From positions 1 through 50,202 of the forward strand of contig QFOU01000003.1 in assembly GCA_003241595.1 (NCBI GenBank): 50,202 nucleotides of DNA, given 5' to 3'. Positions 1 to 8,532 of the stretch are shown piece after piece (position 1 is the stretch's first letter; each line of letters begins with the position of its first letter). The notes beneath the pieces are model-generated. The model searched no databases. It had not been told where the DNA came from and worked only from the letters and a program-made list of their open reading frames with translations. The translations under genes and the position numbers were made by a program. This stretch comes from Pseudomonas fluorescens. Its GTDB lineage: Bacteria > Pseudomonadota > Alphaproteobacteria > UBA2136 > UBA6156.

Positions 1-233
1 CCGACGTATGAGGAGACCGCTTCTTCCACGTGCCCGCCCACGCTGGCATCCAGCATGTTAGGGTAGGTGTCTTTGGTAGCGCTGCGCTTTTGCAGAACGA
101 GTTTACCATCGTTCAAAATCAACCAGCCATGCACTTCACGGTGACGCAAGCCCTGTTTATGAATGACAGAGCGCAATTCGCGTCCCACTACGGTGTCGTT
201 GTCATCAACGATGCTGAGATAGGTATCGGCCAT
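1..233 (-). CDS. Nudix hydrolase, 3' end outside window (partial)
   Basis: The first 77 residues of a gene on the minus strand are visible, starting at the ATG complementary to 231-233. The reading begins MADTYLSIVDDNDTVVGREL and continues with HREVHGWLILNDGKLVLQKRS, followed by the start of a Nudix box (ASVGGHVE, where GGHVE matches the opening of the GX5EX7REUXEEXGU signature). This N-terminal pattern (D-x-x-D..VG..., H-R.VHGW, LQKRS..K) is characteristic of the YfcD/isopentenyl-diphosphate-isomerase-like branch of Nudix hydrolases. The catalytic end of the box lies beyond the window, so substrate and activity cannot be judged. It lies downstream of the trxA terminator on the same strand, so it is probably transcribed separately. 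Confidence 0.75.
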   Translation of the reverse strand, partial: MADTYLSIVDDNDTVVGRELRSVIHKQGLRHREVHGWLILNDGKLVLQKRSATKDTYPNMLDASVGGHVEEAVSSYV

Positions 234-283
234 GCGTCATTGGTACTCCACCGCCCCGCCGCACACAACCCAAACTGCCCAAC

Positions 284-307
284 AAAAAAGCCGCCCATAG
301 GCGGCTT
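284..307 (-). terminator. Rho-independent terminator of trxA
   Basis: On the minus strand GCCGCC, a four-base loop and GGCGGC form a perfect stem (290-305), extended by two A-T pairs and followed by a run of T (284-289). It lies about 30 bases after the trxA stop codon. Confidence 0.85.
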
Positions 308-337
308 CGTAAGTAATGGTAAATGGCTTCTGCCGAA

Positions 338-652
338 TTACTTCTGAGATTCCATCCAGCTCACCAGCTCGGCCTTCTCACGCAGACCAACAAGGCTGGC
401 CACTGGCTCACCGCCCTTGAAAGCGATGAGGGTGGGGATACCACGAATGCCGTACTGTACCGGCGTATCGGTGTTCTCATCCACGTTCATCTTCACAACC
501 TTCACACCTTCAACTTCAGAGGCAGCTTGCTCCAGCAGCGGGCTCAGGGCCTTGCACGGGCCGCACCATTCCGCCCAGAAATCGACAACAACAACGCCGT
601 CGCTGTCCAGTACGTTAGACTTGAATTCACTATCGTTTACATTGGCAACCAT
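338..652 (-). CDS. trxA: Thioredoxin
   Basis: Small cytoplasmic dithiol reductant that donates electrons to ribonucleotide reductase, methionine sulfoxide reductases and other targets. The 104-residue protein has the canonical active site W-C-G-P-C-K at residues 29-34, preceded by VVVDFWAE, and the cis-proline loop RGIPTL near residue 75; length and motifs are those of classical Trx1. The start at 652 is chosen because GGGGGAGGAA lies just upstream and the protein then begins MVANVND as in the family; a longer reading from 703 would overlap addA and has no family support. It follows addA on the same strand with about 47 bases between addA stop and this start, the usual alphaproteobacterial addB-addA-trxA order. 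Confidence 0.95.
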   Translation of the reverse strand: MVANVNDSEFKSNVLDSDGVVVVDFWAEWCGPCKALSPLLEQAASEVEGVKVVKMNVDENTDTPVQYGIRGIPTLIAFKGGEPVASLVGLREKAELVSWMESQK

Positions 653-699
653 CTCGGTTCCTCCCCCTTGCTTATGAATATTTCGAATAACCCAAACTA

Positions 700-3600
700 T
701 CACTCAACCGCCACTTCATCAACCCTTGCCGTCGCCGTCCACACGATCGCGGCCTTAAACGTACGCAGCGGCCACGTCGCCCGCAACGCCGCCACATACC
801 CGCGCAGTTGCGCCGCATATCCCTCGGGCACTAGGTCGGGAACAGTTCCGGTCTTGAAATCGATTACCCACCACACGCCATCCCGCTCCACAAGGCGGTC
901 CAAACGCCCCACCTTGCCACCCCCTAAAGCGACAGCCATCTCACTGCGCGCGCCCTTGGCCCACACCCACGGCAATGCCGCCTTCACCCGCGCCGCTTCT
1001 TCATAAACCTCCTCATCCGCCACCACATCCAAACCTTGCAACAGCGCATGCACGGCATCGCCACGCTTCTGCGCCGCACTCTGTTCCTTCGGTACATCCA
1101 TTGCCACCGGCGCCCGCACCCACTCCGGAATCGTCACAACCGCAGGCGCCTCCACCTCGGCGCGCACCCCGCGCTCAAACACCTCACCGAGCGCGTCCGT
1201 CTCACCGAATCCCGCCTTCACGCGCGTCCACCATGTATCCGTGCTGTCCTTCACCTCACCAAATCCGGTCACCACCAGCCAATCCATCGCCCGCGTCATC
1301 GCCACATACAGCCCCCGCAGGCTATCGGCTTTACGCCGCTCTTTTTCGGCGTCGACCAAACCATCTTCCAGCGCACTCAGCCCCTTGGCCTGCTTGAACA
1401 GCACTACACCGTCGCCCCACAGCACCTTGTCGCGACTCATGTCCGCCAAAGCCGCCATGGTATCGGGCAGAATCACCAACGGCGCCTGCAACCCCTTGCT
1501 CCCATGCACGGTCAGAATACGCACGCCACTGCCACCACTTCCCGCGGGCAGTTCTTCATTTTCCAACTTCTCCACCAGCTCGCGCAGGTTGTCACATTGT
1601 TCGGCCCACCCCAGCAGAGGCTCATACACCCGCATGTCGCCACCCACCTCCGCGCAAATGTGCATAACCACATCCAGCGGCTTATCCCACGCCCGCGCCA
1701 GCAATCCATCCAACCAGACACGATCATCCCCCTCCACAAAGCTCCACCACACCGCCTCATCGCGGCTCTCCGCCACTTTCAATGCCCGCTCGGCCAACGC
1801 CAGCACCTGCGCATCACTCCATCCGCGTACGCCCTTCAGCGCCGTCGCCAGCGCCAAATTATCCGCTGGATTAAACACTACTCGCACCGCCGCCACCGCA
1901 TCATCCACCGCCAGCGGCTGAACCCCGCCCGCACTCGCCACCGGAATCCCCATGCCACGCAGTACACCCGCTGCCAGTCCTGCAATTTTATTGCGCTGGA
2001 CCACCAGCATCACATCGTCCCACCGCAGCGGCTTGCTTGTGCTCGGCATCACTGTTACACCCACCTGCGCCTGCAACCACCGCCCCACCTGTGTCAAACA
2101 ACTGATGTCCGCCCCATGGCCCTGTGCAGCCGAACGCACTTGCGGCAACGCCCATGGCGCCACCTCGTCCTGCTCTTCCACCCGCACGGTGGGCCAAATT
2201 TCTACCCGGCTCGCCCGTACCGCCACCGCCTTGTGAGCCGGCCAGTCACGCACATCCGCCCCCATCACGACCGAGCCACTATCGCCCTGCATAAACACCG
2301 CATCCACCAGCCCCAGCACATGCTGGCCGCTGCGGAAACTATGCACCAAGTCCACTTCCCGCACAGTGCTCGCCCACCCGCGCAACGTCTCGCGCAGGTT
2401 CACGAACAACTCCGGCACCGCCCCCTGAAAACGGAAGATACTCTGCTTCATATCGCCCACCGCCAGCACCGTGCGCGGCGCACCATCGCCCACATCGCCA
2501 CTCAACAAACTCTTGGCTAACCACTGCACAATCCGGTCCTGCTGCGGGTTGTTATCCTGCGCCTCATCCACCACTAAATGCCGGAAGCGCCGATCCAACC
2601 CATACCATACCCACTCGCTCATACCGGTGTCGGCGGCCCCCATCACACGCTCCAACCCATCCAGCAGGTCGGCATAATCTACCAACCCACCTTCGTGTTT
2701 GCGCATGACATAGTTGGCGCGCACCGCCGCCGCCCACAACAAGGCCGCCTCGGTCACATCATAACCTCTATGAATCTTCCGCATCCGCACGCTGTCTTCC
2801 ACCCGCGCCGCCGCCTCCATCAACAATGCGGAATCCACCTCATCCACCACCGCCAACTCGGCCTTCACAAACAGCTTCGCCCGTGCCGTGTCTTTGTCAG
2901 TGAGCAGGAAAGTCCGCCACGCCGCCTCGCGCATGGCCTCAGTCGCCGTCAGAACACTATGTACTTTATGCTCTGGCAACGTCGCCCCAATCCGCTGCAA
3001 CGCCGCCCACTCCGTAGGGTTCGGCACCAGTGGCAGAGCATGAACTTGGGAGTCCGTAATGCCCAACTCATCCTTCAATCGCGCCAGCACCGCACCCAGT
3101 CCGCCCTTGCCCTCCATCAGGGCCTCCAAGCGTGCCCAGTTGTACACCACGAGGTTGGTCAACTCCTCCCAGCCATGCTCGCCAAGCTCATCCAGCAATA
3201 CACCCAGATACGCCGCCAACTGCCCATCCACCCCCACTAACAGGCTGTGCTGGATGTCGCGTAACAATCGGGTCTGCGCACCGCTTTCCAGCACTTCAAA
3301 GTCCAGCGGTAAGCCCGCCTCCAACGTGAACCGCCCCAAGATCTGCTGCGCCAACCCGTGAATGGTCGCCACCAGCGGCGGGGCCGTCCGCACCGCCTCC
3401 GCCAGTGCCTTTACCCGCACCAACGCCACTTGGGCATCGTCCACGGCAATCCCCAGATCGGTCTGAATCGTCTCCGCCAGCTTCACCGCCTCCAACCCCG
3501 CCCACGCACTCAACCGCGCGGGCAAACGCGCCGCCATTTCCGCCGCACCGGCTTTGGTGAAGGTCAACGCCAAGATCTGCCGCGGCTCCAGTGTCGGGTC

Positions 3601-3747
3601 AGAAAGCAACAACGCCAACATCCGCCGCGTCAACACTTCGGTCTTACCGGTTCCGGCGTTGGCCGAGATCCATACACTCGCTTCACTCGCCAACGCCTGC
3701 GTCTGCGCCCCCGCAGCGGTCTTCAAAAGGTCGGCATCAAACAACAT
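700..3747 (-). CDS. addA: ATP-dependent helicase/nuclease subunit AddA
   Basis: Helicase-nuclease subunit of AddAB, which processes double-strand DNA ends for RecA loading in recombination repair. The 1015-residue protein shows the UvrD/Rep fold in order: Walker A ANAGTGKTE (about residues 29-37), LALTFTKAGAAEM, Walker B VVDEAQDNNPQQ, motif III QSIFRFQGA, ILTVHGSKGLQAPLV, and motif VI GLYVAMTRA. The C-terminal RecB-type nuclease is intact: H in AVHALLQ, D in GRLDRLV, D and K in IDFKTG, and Q in AAQLRGY. The start is the ATG at 3747, which overlaps the addB stop as TAATG and implies translational coupling; an earlier start would run into addB. Slightly shorter than many AddA proteins but no key motif is missing. 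Confidence 0.96.
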   Translation of the reverse strand: MLFDADLLKTAAGAQTQALASEASVWISANAGTGKTEVLTRRMLALLLSDPTLEPRQILALTFTKAGAAEMAARLPARLSAWAGLEAVKLAETIQTDLGIAVDDAQVALVRVKALAEAVRTAPPLVATIHGLAQQILGRFTLEAGLPLDFEVLESGAQTRLLRDIQHSLLVGVDGQLAAYLGVLLDELGEHGWEELTNLVVYNWARLEALMEGKGGLGAVLARLKDELGITDSQVHALPLVPNPTEWAALQRIGATLPEHKVHSVLTATEAMREAAWRTFLLTDKDTARAKLFVKAELAVVDEVDSALLMEAAARVEDSVRMRKIHRGYDVTEAALLWAAAVRANYVMRKHEGGLVDYADLLDGLERVMGAADTGMSEWVWYGLDRRFRHLVVDEAQDNNPQQDRIVQWLAKSLLSGDVGDGAPRTVLAVGDMKQSIFRFQGAVPELFVNLRETLRGWASTVREVDLVHSFRSGQHVLGLVDAVFMQGDSGSVVMGADVRDWPAHKAVAVRASRVEIWPTVRVEEQDEVAPWALPQVRSAAQGHGADISCLTQVGRWLQAQVGVTVMPSTSKPLRWDDVMLVVQRNKIAGLAAGVLRGMGIPVASAGGVQPLAVDDAVAAVRVVFNPADNLALATALKGVRGWSDAQVLALAERALKVAESRDEAVWWSFVEGDDRVWLDGLLARAWDKPLDVVMHICAEVGGDMRVYEPLLGWAEQCDNLRELVEKLENEELPAGSGGSGVRILTVHGSKGLQAPLVILPDTMAALADMSRDKVLWGDGVVLFKQAKGLSALEDGLVDAEKERRKADSLRGLYVAMTRAMDWLVVTGFGEVKDSTDTWWTRVKAGFGETDALGEVFERGVRAEVEAPAVVTIPEWVRAPVAMDVPKEQSAAQKRGDAVHALLQGLDVVADEEVYEEAARVKAALPWVWAKGARSEMAVALGGGKVGRLDRLVERDGVWWVIDFKTGTVPDLVPEGYAAQLRGYVAALRATWPLRTFKAAIVWTATARVDEVAVE

Positions 3748-6131
3748 TACACACCTGCCTTTCGACGACACACACCGGCCAAGTCACACCGCGCACACAC
3801 ACCTGTTGCCATCAATCCGCCACCGGCTTTATCCGGCAACGCCATGAACGGCGCGCCCTCCGGGAAAGCTCCCACCAACGCCGCCACACCGTCCGGCACC
3901 GGCTCCAAGATCGTCTCCAAACTCACGCTCCGCCCACCGGGAGAGGTCACATTCAACGGCGAACTCCCATACCCACGCAACTGCCAGTATTCCACACTGG
4001 CCACCTCCGTATCCTGCCCCAACAACCACGCCTCCAACGCCAGTTGCGGACGCTCCCCACTCGCCACACTGCTCCAGCTTGGCGGCGTACCGGTCTTGTA
4101 GTCGATAATGACCGCCCCCTCCGTCGCCCGCTCCACACGGTCCAAGGTTGCGGTGAGCGTTACCGGCCCAACGGCCTTCTGCAACCGCTTCTCCACCACA
4201 TCCACGCGCCGCCCATCCGCCAGCCACCGCGCCACAAGGGCCGGGGCCAGCTTGGCGAACTTGGAACTCCAAATGGCTTTCACTACGTTGTTCTCGGTAC
4301 GCAGTTCCCACGCCGCCAACTCCAGTAAACGCTTCTCCACCGCCTCGGCGTTGGCGGTGGTCACTTCCGAAATTTCCTTCCCTGCCTTCTCCAACCAGCG
4401 GTGCACCAACAGCCCCGCCACACGCGGGTCGGGCTGCGGCAACAACGGGTCGGGCGCAGTTAATCCCAACACCCGCTCACCCAGTGCCTTGTAGGGGCAT
4501 GCCAACATCGCCTCCACAAAACTCGCACTCCAGCGGGAAGGCCAGAGGTCTCCCGTGGGCATGAACGCACCCAGCGTCGTCGCTGTCGGGCCGAAGGCCT
4601 CCGCCCGTACCTGACGCACCATCTGCAAAATACCCGCATCCGCCGCAGGCAGGGGGCCCGCCGCCGTCACACACCGGCTCGGCACCATGTCGCGACCTTC
4701 CACCGTCTTCGCCCGCGTCACCAACACGCTGCGACTTCCCCCATTCAAGGCACTCTCAAACTCCGTACCCGCCAATTTGGCCTTGCGCGCCGCATCGGGC
4801 AAACCCAACGCCCGCAACTGCGGTTCACTCAACCACGGATCGCCACTGCCCGCAGGCCACGTGCCCTCATTCAAACCGGACACGATGAGTAAATCGAAGT
4901 CCATCAAGCGCGCTTCCAACGGTGCCAACAACGCCACTTCGGTTATGCTACTTTCGGCACTCACCCATGCATTTTCCAACATCAACTCCATCGCCGCATG
5001 CCAGTCGTCACGGTCCAGCCAGATGTCCACCTCAGCCAGCGGCATCAACGCCGTCATCACCTCATCCGCCGCACCGGCCCCCACCATCGCCTCGATCCAA
5101 TCCGCAGGCGTGCCATATTTCAAGCCCGCATGCAGCGCCAACGCCTGCCGTCCTTCGGCTGTGGCCGCCACACAGCCTTGCCCCGCCACACTCACCGGCA
5201 CCTGCAACTCGGCCAGAATCGCCGCGACCCGCTCCAATAAACCTAAATCGGGAGACACCACCCCAATCCGGCCCACACCCTCCACCACCGCTTGCTTCAC
5301 TTTCAGCGCCACCGCCCACGCTTCTTCAGGATCGGTTTCGGCCACCAACACCGCAGCCTCACCCGCCACTACACCGTCCAGCGGCTGCACCGGCAACGTC
5401 GCTTCCAACTCGGCGACAAACCCGCGCGTCACCTCACCCAACTCGGGCTGCACAATCGCCCCCCGCGCCGCCGCAGCCTCCATCACCGCATGGGCCGCCG
5501 GTAATCCATCCAAAACCCCCGCCACCACCGGAATCCACGGACACGCCTCATCCGCCAACACCGCCGCCGCCCGCTCCAGAATCTCTTTTTCCTGCCGACC
5601 GGACCACATCAACCCTTGTCCGGCCAACCAGCCATCCATATGGCGGCTCACCTCCAGCAACGTGGTCGCCTGTACCTCCCATTGCAATGTCATACTTTCG
5701 GGCACACTGTTACGCAGGTCCCACGTGGTCAAACCATGCGCCGCCAGTCGGTCTAATGTCCGATAAATCCCCTGCGCACGTCGCCATAACCGCGCACCTT
5801 TTACCTCGGCAGGGACAATCGCTCCACTTTCGGCGGCATCCTCACGCGCCTCGCGCTGTTTTTCCTTCAAAAACCGAACGATTTCAAGCTGTGCCGCCCA
5901 CGGCGCGCACGCACCGCCCACCTCAAAACCCAGTAAGTCCGCCACTTCCCCATTGCCACGCAAGGGCAGAATGGCCGGTAAAACACCCGTAAAATCAAGG
6001 CTTAAGCGCGCCCGCACCCGCGCCGCCACCCGTGAGGTCGGCACAAACACCAGCAGGTCGGCTAAAGTATCCGAAAATTGTCTTTTTAAATAAAGACTTA
6101 ATGCTTCCGAGAACCCCGCGGCAACCGGCAC
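3747..6131 (-). CDS. addB: Double-strand break repair protein AddB
   Basis: Partner of AddA; the second nuclease of the AddAB end-resection complex. I place the start at a GTG (6131) two bases after the murU stop, with GGCGGGAG seven bases upstream; the protein then begins V/M-PVAAGFSEALSLYL, matching the family N-terminus. It has 794 residues, short for AddB. There is no Walker A motif, as is usual for alphaproteobacterial AddB, so the helicase-like part is probably not a motor. The C-terminal nuclease core IIDYKTGTPPSW is present. Cysteines that could bind the AddB iron-sulfur cluster are visible: C in LACPYKAL and the C-x2-C-x5-C of VCARCDLAGVC near the end. The stop overlaps the addA ATG. 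Confidence 0.93.
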   Translation of the reverse strand: MPVAAGFSEALSLYLKRQFSDTLADLLVFVPTSRVAARVRARLSLDFTGVLPAILPLRGNGEVADLLGFEVGGACAPWAAQLEIVRFLKEKQREAREDAAESGAIVPAEVKGARLWRRAQGIYRTLDRLAAHGLTTWDLRNSVPESMTLQWEVQATTLLEVSRHMDGWLAGQGLMWSGRQEKEILERAAAVLADEACPWIPVVAGVLDGLPAAHAVMEAAAARGAIVQPELGEVTRGFVAELEATLPVQPLDGVVAGEAAVLVAETDPEEAWAVALKVKQAVVEGVGRIGVVSPDLGLLERVAAILAELQVPVSVAGQGCVAATAEGRQALALHAGLKYGTPADWIEAMVGAGAADEVMTALMPLAEVDIWLDRDDWHAAMELMLENAWVSAESSITEVALLAPLEARLMDFDLLIVSGLNEGTWPAGSGDPWLSEPQLRALGLPDAARKAKLAGTEFESALNGGSRSVLVTRAKTVEGRDMVPSRCVTAAGPLPAADAGILQMVRQVRAEAFGPTATTLGAFMPTGDLWPSRWSASFVEAMLACPYKALGERVLGLTAPDPLLPQPDPRVAGLLVHRWLEKAGKEISEVTTANAEAVEKRLLELAAWELRTENNVVKAIWSSKFAKLAPALVARWLADGRRVDVVEKRLQKAVGPVTLTATLDRVERATEGAVIIDYKTGTPPSWSSVASGERPQLALEAWLLGQDTEVASVEYWQLRGYGSSPLNVTSPGGRSVSLETILEPVPDGVAALVGAFPEGAPFMALPDKAGGGLMATGVCARCDLAGVCRRKAGV

Positions 6132-6133
6132 AT

Positions 6134-6853
6134 CTAAACTCCCGCCACCATGGCGCGAGCCATCTCTAAGCCTTGATGAGAGCCAATTTCGCGCCACCGG
6201 CCGGTATAAAGCCACCCGTGCAGACGTCCCACGGCGCGCAGGTCATCCCAGCACTTATTAACACTAAATTTTTCAGAGACTTCGTGCATGATCACACCCG
6301 GCTTCATCACATACACGCCGGCAACTACCACATCCCATTTCTCGCGCGGCGGAACACGGTCTAACGCTTTGGTCTTTTTATTGAATTTGAAATCGCCCAG
6401 CGGCAAAAACGCCTTCGTCTCACTCAAGGGCACAACCGCCAGAAGCGTATCATGCTTTTCCCCGTCAAACGCGGCCATAAGTGGCTTCAGCAAAGGCTTT
6501 ACCTCATCCATCCAAACTGCATCGCTGTTCACCACAAGGTACGGGTCATCCCCGAGTAACGGCAGGGCTTTTTTCATGCCACCGCCGGTCTCCAGCAAGG
6601 TTTCCTCATAGCTGAAGTACACCTTCATTCCCACCGGCGTCGCAGCTTTCACCGCCGTTTCCAGCATATGTGCAAGGTAGTGGGTATTGATCACCACCCG
6701 CTCAATGCCCGCCTCGTGCAACATGTTCAAGATGCGGATGATGACGGGAGTGCCGCCAATATTGATCAGCGGTTTTGGAAGGTTATCGGTCAACGGACGC
6801 AAACGGGTACCCAAGCCTGCGGCCAATACCATGGCGGTTTTGATCTCACTCAT
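6134..6853 (-). CDS. murU: N-acetylmuramate-1-phosphate uridylyltransferase MurU
   Basis: Nucleotidyltransferase that makes UDP-MurNAc from MurNAc-1-phosphate and UTP in peptidoglycan recycling, bypassing the fosfomycin-sensitive de novo step. The 239 residues begin with the sugar-nucleotidyltransferase signature AMVLAAGLGTRLRPLTDNLPKPL, then ETGGGMKKAL and the metal-binding VVNSDAVW. The family also contains glucose-1-phosphate and mannose-1-phosphate transferases; the MurU call rests on the neighbouring AmgK-like kinase, which supplies MurNAc-1-phosphate in the known AmgK-MurU pathway. It starts two bases after the tsaE/amgK stop and is followed two bases later by addB, so these genes form one operon. 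Confidence 0.88.
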   Translation of the reverse strand: MSEIKTAMVLAAGLGTRLRPLTDNLPKPLINIGGTPVIIRILNMLHEAGIERVVINTHYLAHMLETAVKAATPVGMKVYFSYEETLLETGGGMKKALPLLGDDPYLVVNSDAVWMDEVKPLLKPLMAAFDGEKHDTLLAVVPLSETKAFLPLGDFKFNKKTKALDRVPPREKWDVVVAGVYVMKPGVIMHEVSEKFSVNKCWDDLRAVGRLHGWLYTGRWREIGSHQGLEMARAMVAGV

Positions 6854-6855
6854 CC

Positions 6856-8427
6856 TTACGCCGCCTGTTCCTGTGCATCACGTGCCAGTTTTTCAAGTCC
6901 GGGCTGTTCCCACCGCTGCATGAAGTCCACAAGCTTGGCTAACTTGGGGTTCGAATAGCTCTGTTTGGCCACTTCCCATGTGCGCGGAATAAAGCGACGC
7001 GGTCCCGCAACCTTGCCATCACGCACATAGATGCGTGCCAAACCACCCAGAATACGGCTGCAATGGTGCAGGCTGGCAATGTCTAGGGCATCACGCAGAT
7101 GTTCTTCACGGATACCCAACTGGGTCACGGCATAGCTCACCATGGCATGTTCCAAACCATCATCCTGTGCCCGGCGGATGTCCCGTAACAGAATCGCCAT
7201 ATCGGTCGCGATCGGCGTATGCTTGGCATCCTGAATATCAATCAGACCAAAATTTTCCAGTGTGGGCGTATCGCCCAATAACATCATGTTGGTGGCTTGG
7301 TAATCCCACGGCATGGTGCCGCGGGGAATACCCTCGAACTCATGAAAGACCTCCTGCCATAGCGCCATGAATTCGGCACGTTCAGCCACTGGCGTGCAAC
7401 GTCCGGTCACCATGGGCATATACCAGTCGGTAAAGCGGGCGGCATCGATCCACCAGTCACGCGGGGTGAACGTCCGCCCTCCCGGCATCGCCGGAACCTG
7501 CGTCAAGCGGCACAGGGCATCAATCGCGACCTTGTACCATTCCACGGCATTGGCCGAACCCTGCTGCAAGGCCGAGAGAAGGTTGCGGCTGCCAAAATCT
7601 TCCAGCAATAAATAACCCTGCGTATCATCCCGACCATACGTCTTCGGTGCCCGTACCCCATTCGCATTGTAAAAATCAGCCACAGCAGCAAATTCAGCTA
7701 CACCTTCAATGGGTGGTGGCGAATCCATCAGCATGCGCTGTTCGCCATTCGCCATCTTAATCCGCCAGTAACTCCGGAAGCTCCAATCTCCACCGAGATT
7801 CTCAATCGTGTAGTCATCCATGCCAAGACTGTCCAAAAATGCTTTCTGACCAGTCTCTGTCCGTCGGCGACGCACCTGTTCAAACATCAATCCAAACCGA
7901 CGCTGCCAACTGCGACTGCCCTTCAGCGTGATGGCACGGGCGCCCTCGGTCGTACCGCTTTCCAATACAAGGGTCAGTACGCCTGGATTATTCATTTCCT
8001 GAATATGATAGTTCAAAAAATCGGGTTGGTTGGCGGCCAGCAGGTCACCACCCTTATCCGGCCATTCGGCCACGATCACGCCATGGGTACGGTAGGTTTC
8101 CAAACCTAAACCATCCAGTTCGGAAGGGTCTTTTAAACGATAGCAGTCCACATGCGCAACCGGTACACGGGCGTCGCTCTCGTACAGCTGAACCAACGTA
8201 TAGGTCGGGCTGGGGGTCTCGCCTTTGTGGCCCAAAGCCTGAAGGAAATAACGCGTGAACGTGCTTTTGCCCGCTCCCAGATCCCCTTCCAGACGGATGA
8301 GGTCTCCCGCGAGCGTATAGCGCGCGATAAGGCGTGCCAGTTCGGCAGTATCGGTCTCGTCCGAGCAATCAAAGACCAGCTCGGGGCAAAGGTAATGCTG
8401 GGAAGGGAGGGGGCGTAGGGTCATCAT
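6856..8427 (-). CDS. tsaE: TsaE-AmgK fusion: tRNA t6A ATPase + MurNAc/GlcNAc kinase-like phosphotransferase
   Basis: Two domains in 523 residues. Residues 1 to about 165 are TsaE, the ATPase needed for t6A37 tRNA modification: Walker A GDLGAGKS (48-55), TPSPTYTLVQ (71-80), HVDCYR (92-97) and VAEWPDKG (119-126). Residues about 175-515 are an aminoglycoside-phosphotransferase-fold kinase like AmgK, which phosphorylates recycled MurNAc/GlcNAc at the anomeric carbon: DWSFRSYWRI (214-223), LMDSPPP, and a catalytic loop PWDYQATN (373-380). The presumed catalytic Asp375 and Asn380 and a metal-binding Asp397 (IDIQD) are kept, but the usual His-Arg before the Asp is Pro-Trp. No Shine-Dalgarno precedes the ATGATG start. 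MurU lies immediately downstream, supporting the MurNAc role. Confidence 0.9.
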   Translation of the reverse strand: MMTLRPLPSQHYLCPELVFDCSDETDTAELARLIARYTLAGDLIRLEGDLGAGKSTFTRYFLQALGHKGETPSPTYTLVQLYESDARVPVAHVDCYRLKDPSELDGLGLETYRTHGVIVAEWPDKGGDLLAANQPDFLNYHIQEMNNPGVLTLVLESGTTEGARAITLKGSRSWQRRFGLMFEQVRRRRTETGQKAFLDSLGMDDYTIENLGGDWSFRSYWRIKMANGEQRMLMDSPPPIEGVAEFAAVADFYNANGVRAPKTYGRDDTQGYLLLEDFGSRNLLSALQQGSANAVEWYKVAIDALCRLTQVPAMPGGRTFTPRDWWIDAARFTDWYMPMVTGRCTPVAERAEFMALWQEVFHEFEGIPRGTMPWDYQATNMMLLGDTPTLENFGLIDIQDAKHTPIATDMAILLRDIRRAQDDGLEHAMVSYAVTQLGIREEHLRDALDIASLHHCSRILGGLARIYVRDGKVAGPRRFIPRTWEVAKQSYSNPKLAKLVDFMQRWEQPGLEKLARDAQEQAA

Positions 8428-8433
8428 GGGCGT

Positions 8434-8462
8434 AGTATAGAATCAACTCACCAATCTGTATG
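8434..8462 (-). promoter_or_regulatory. Predicted promoter of tsaE/amgK-murU-addBA, leaderless
   Basis: Minus strand: -10 TATACT at 8434-8439, exactly 6 nt before the ATG at 8427, and a weak -35 CATACA at 8457-8462 with a 17-bp spacer. This geometry puts the transcription start on or next to the A of ATG. No Shine-Dalgarno is present. Confidence 0.5.
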
Positions 8463-8475
8463 CGGCCTGCTAAAC

Positions 8476-8511
8476 AAACAGGCAGTTGCAGGGGGCTGCA
8501 ACTGCCTGTTT
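8476..8511 (-). terminator. Rho-independent terminator of aspS
   Basis: A perfect 16-bp inverted repeat (8476-8491 with 8496-8511) around a four-base loop lies about 20 bases after the aspS stop; on the minus strand it is followed by TGTTTAGC, a T-rich but imperfect tail. Confidence 0.8.
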
Positions 8512-8532
8512 CTGTCAGGTGCTGTGCGCAGA

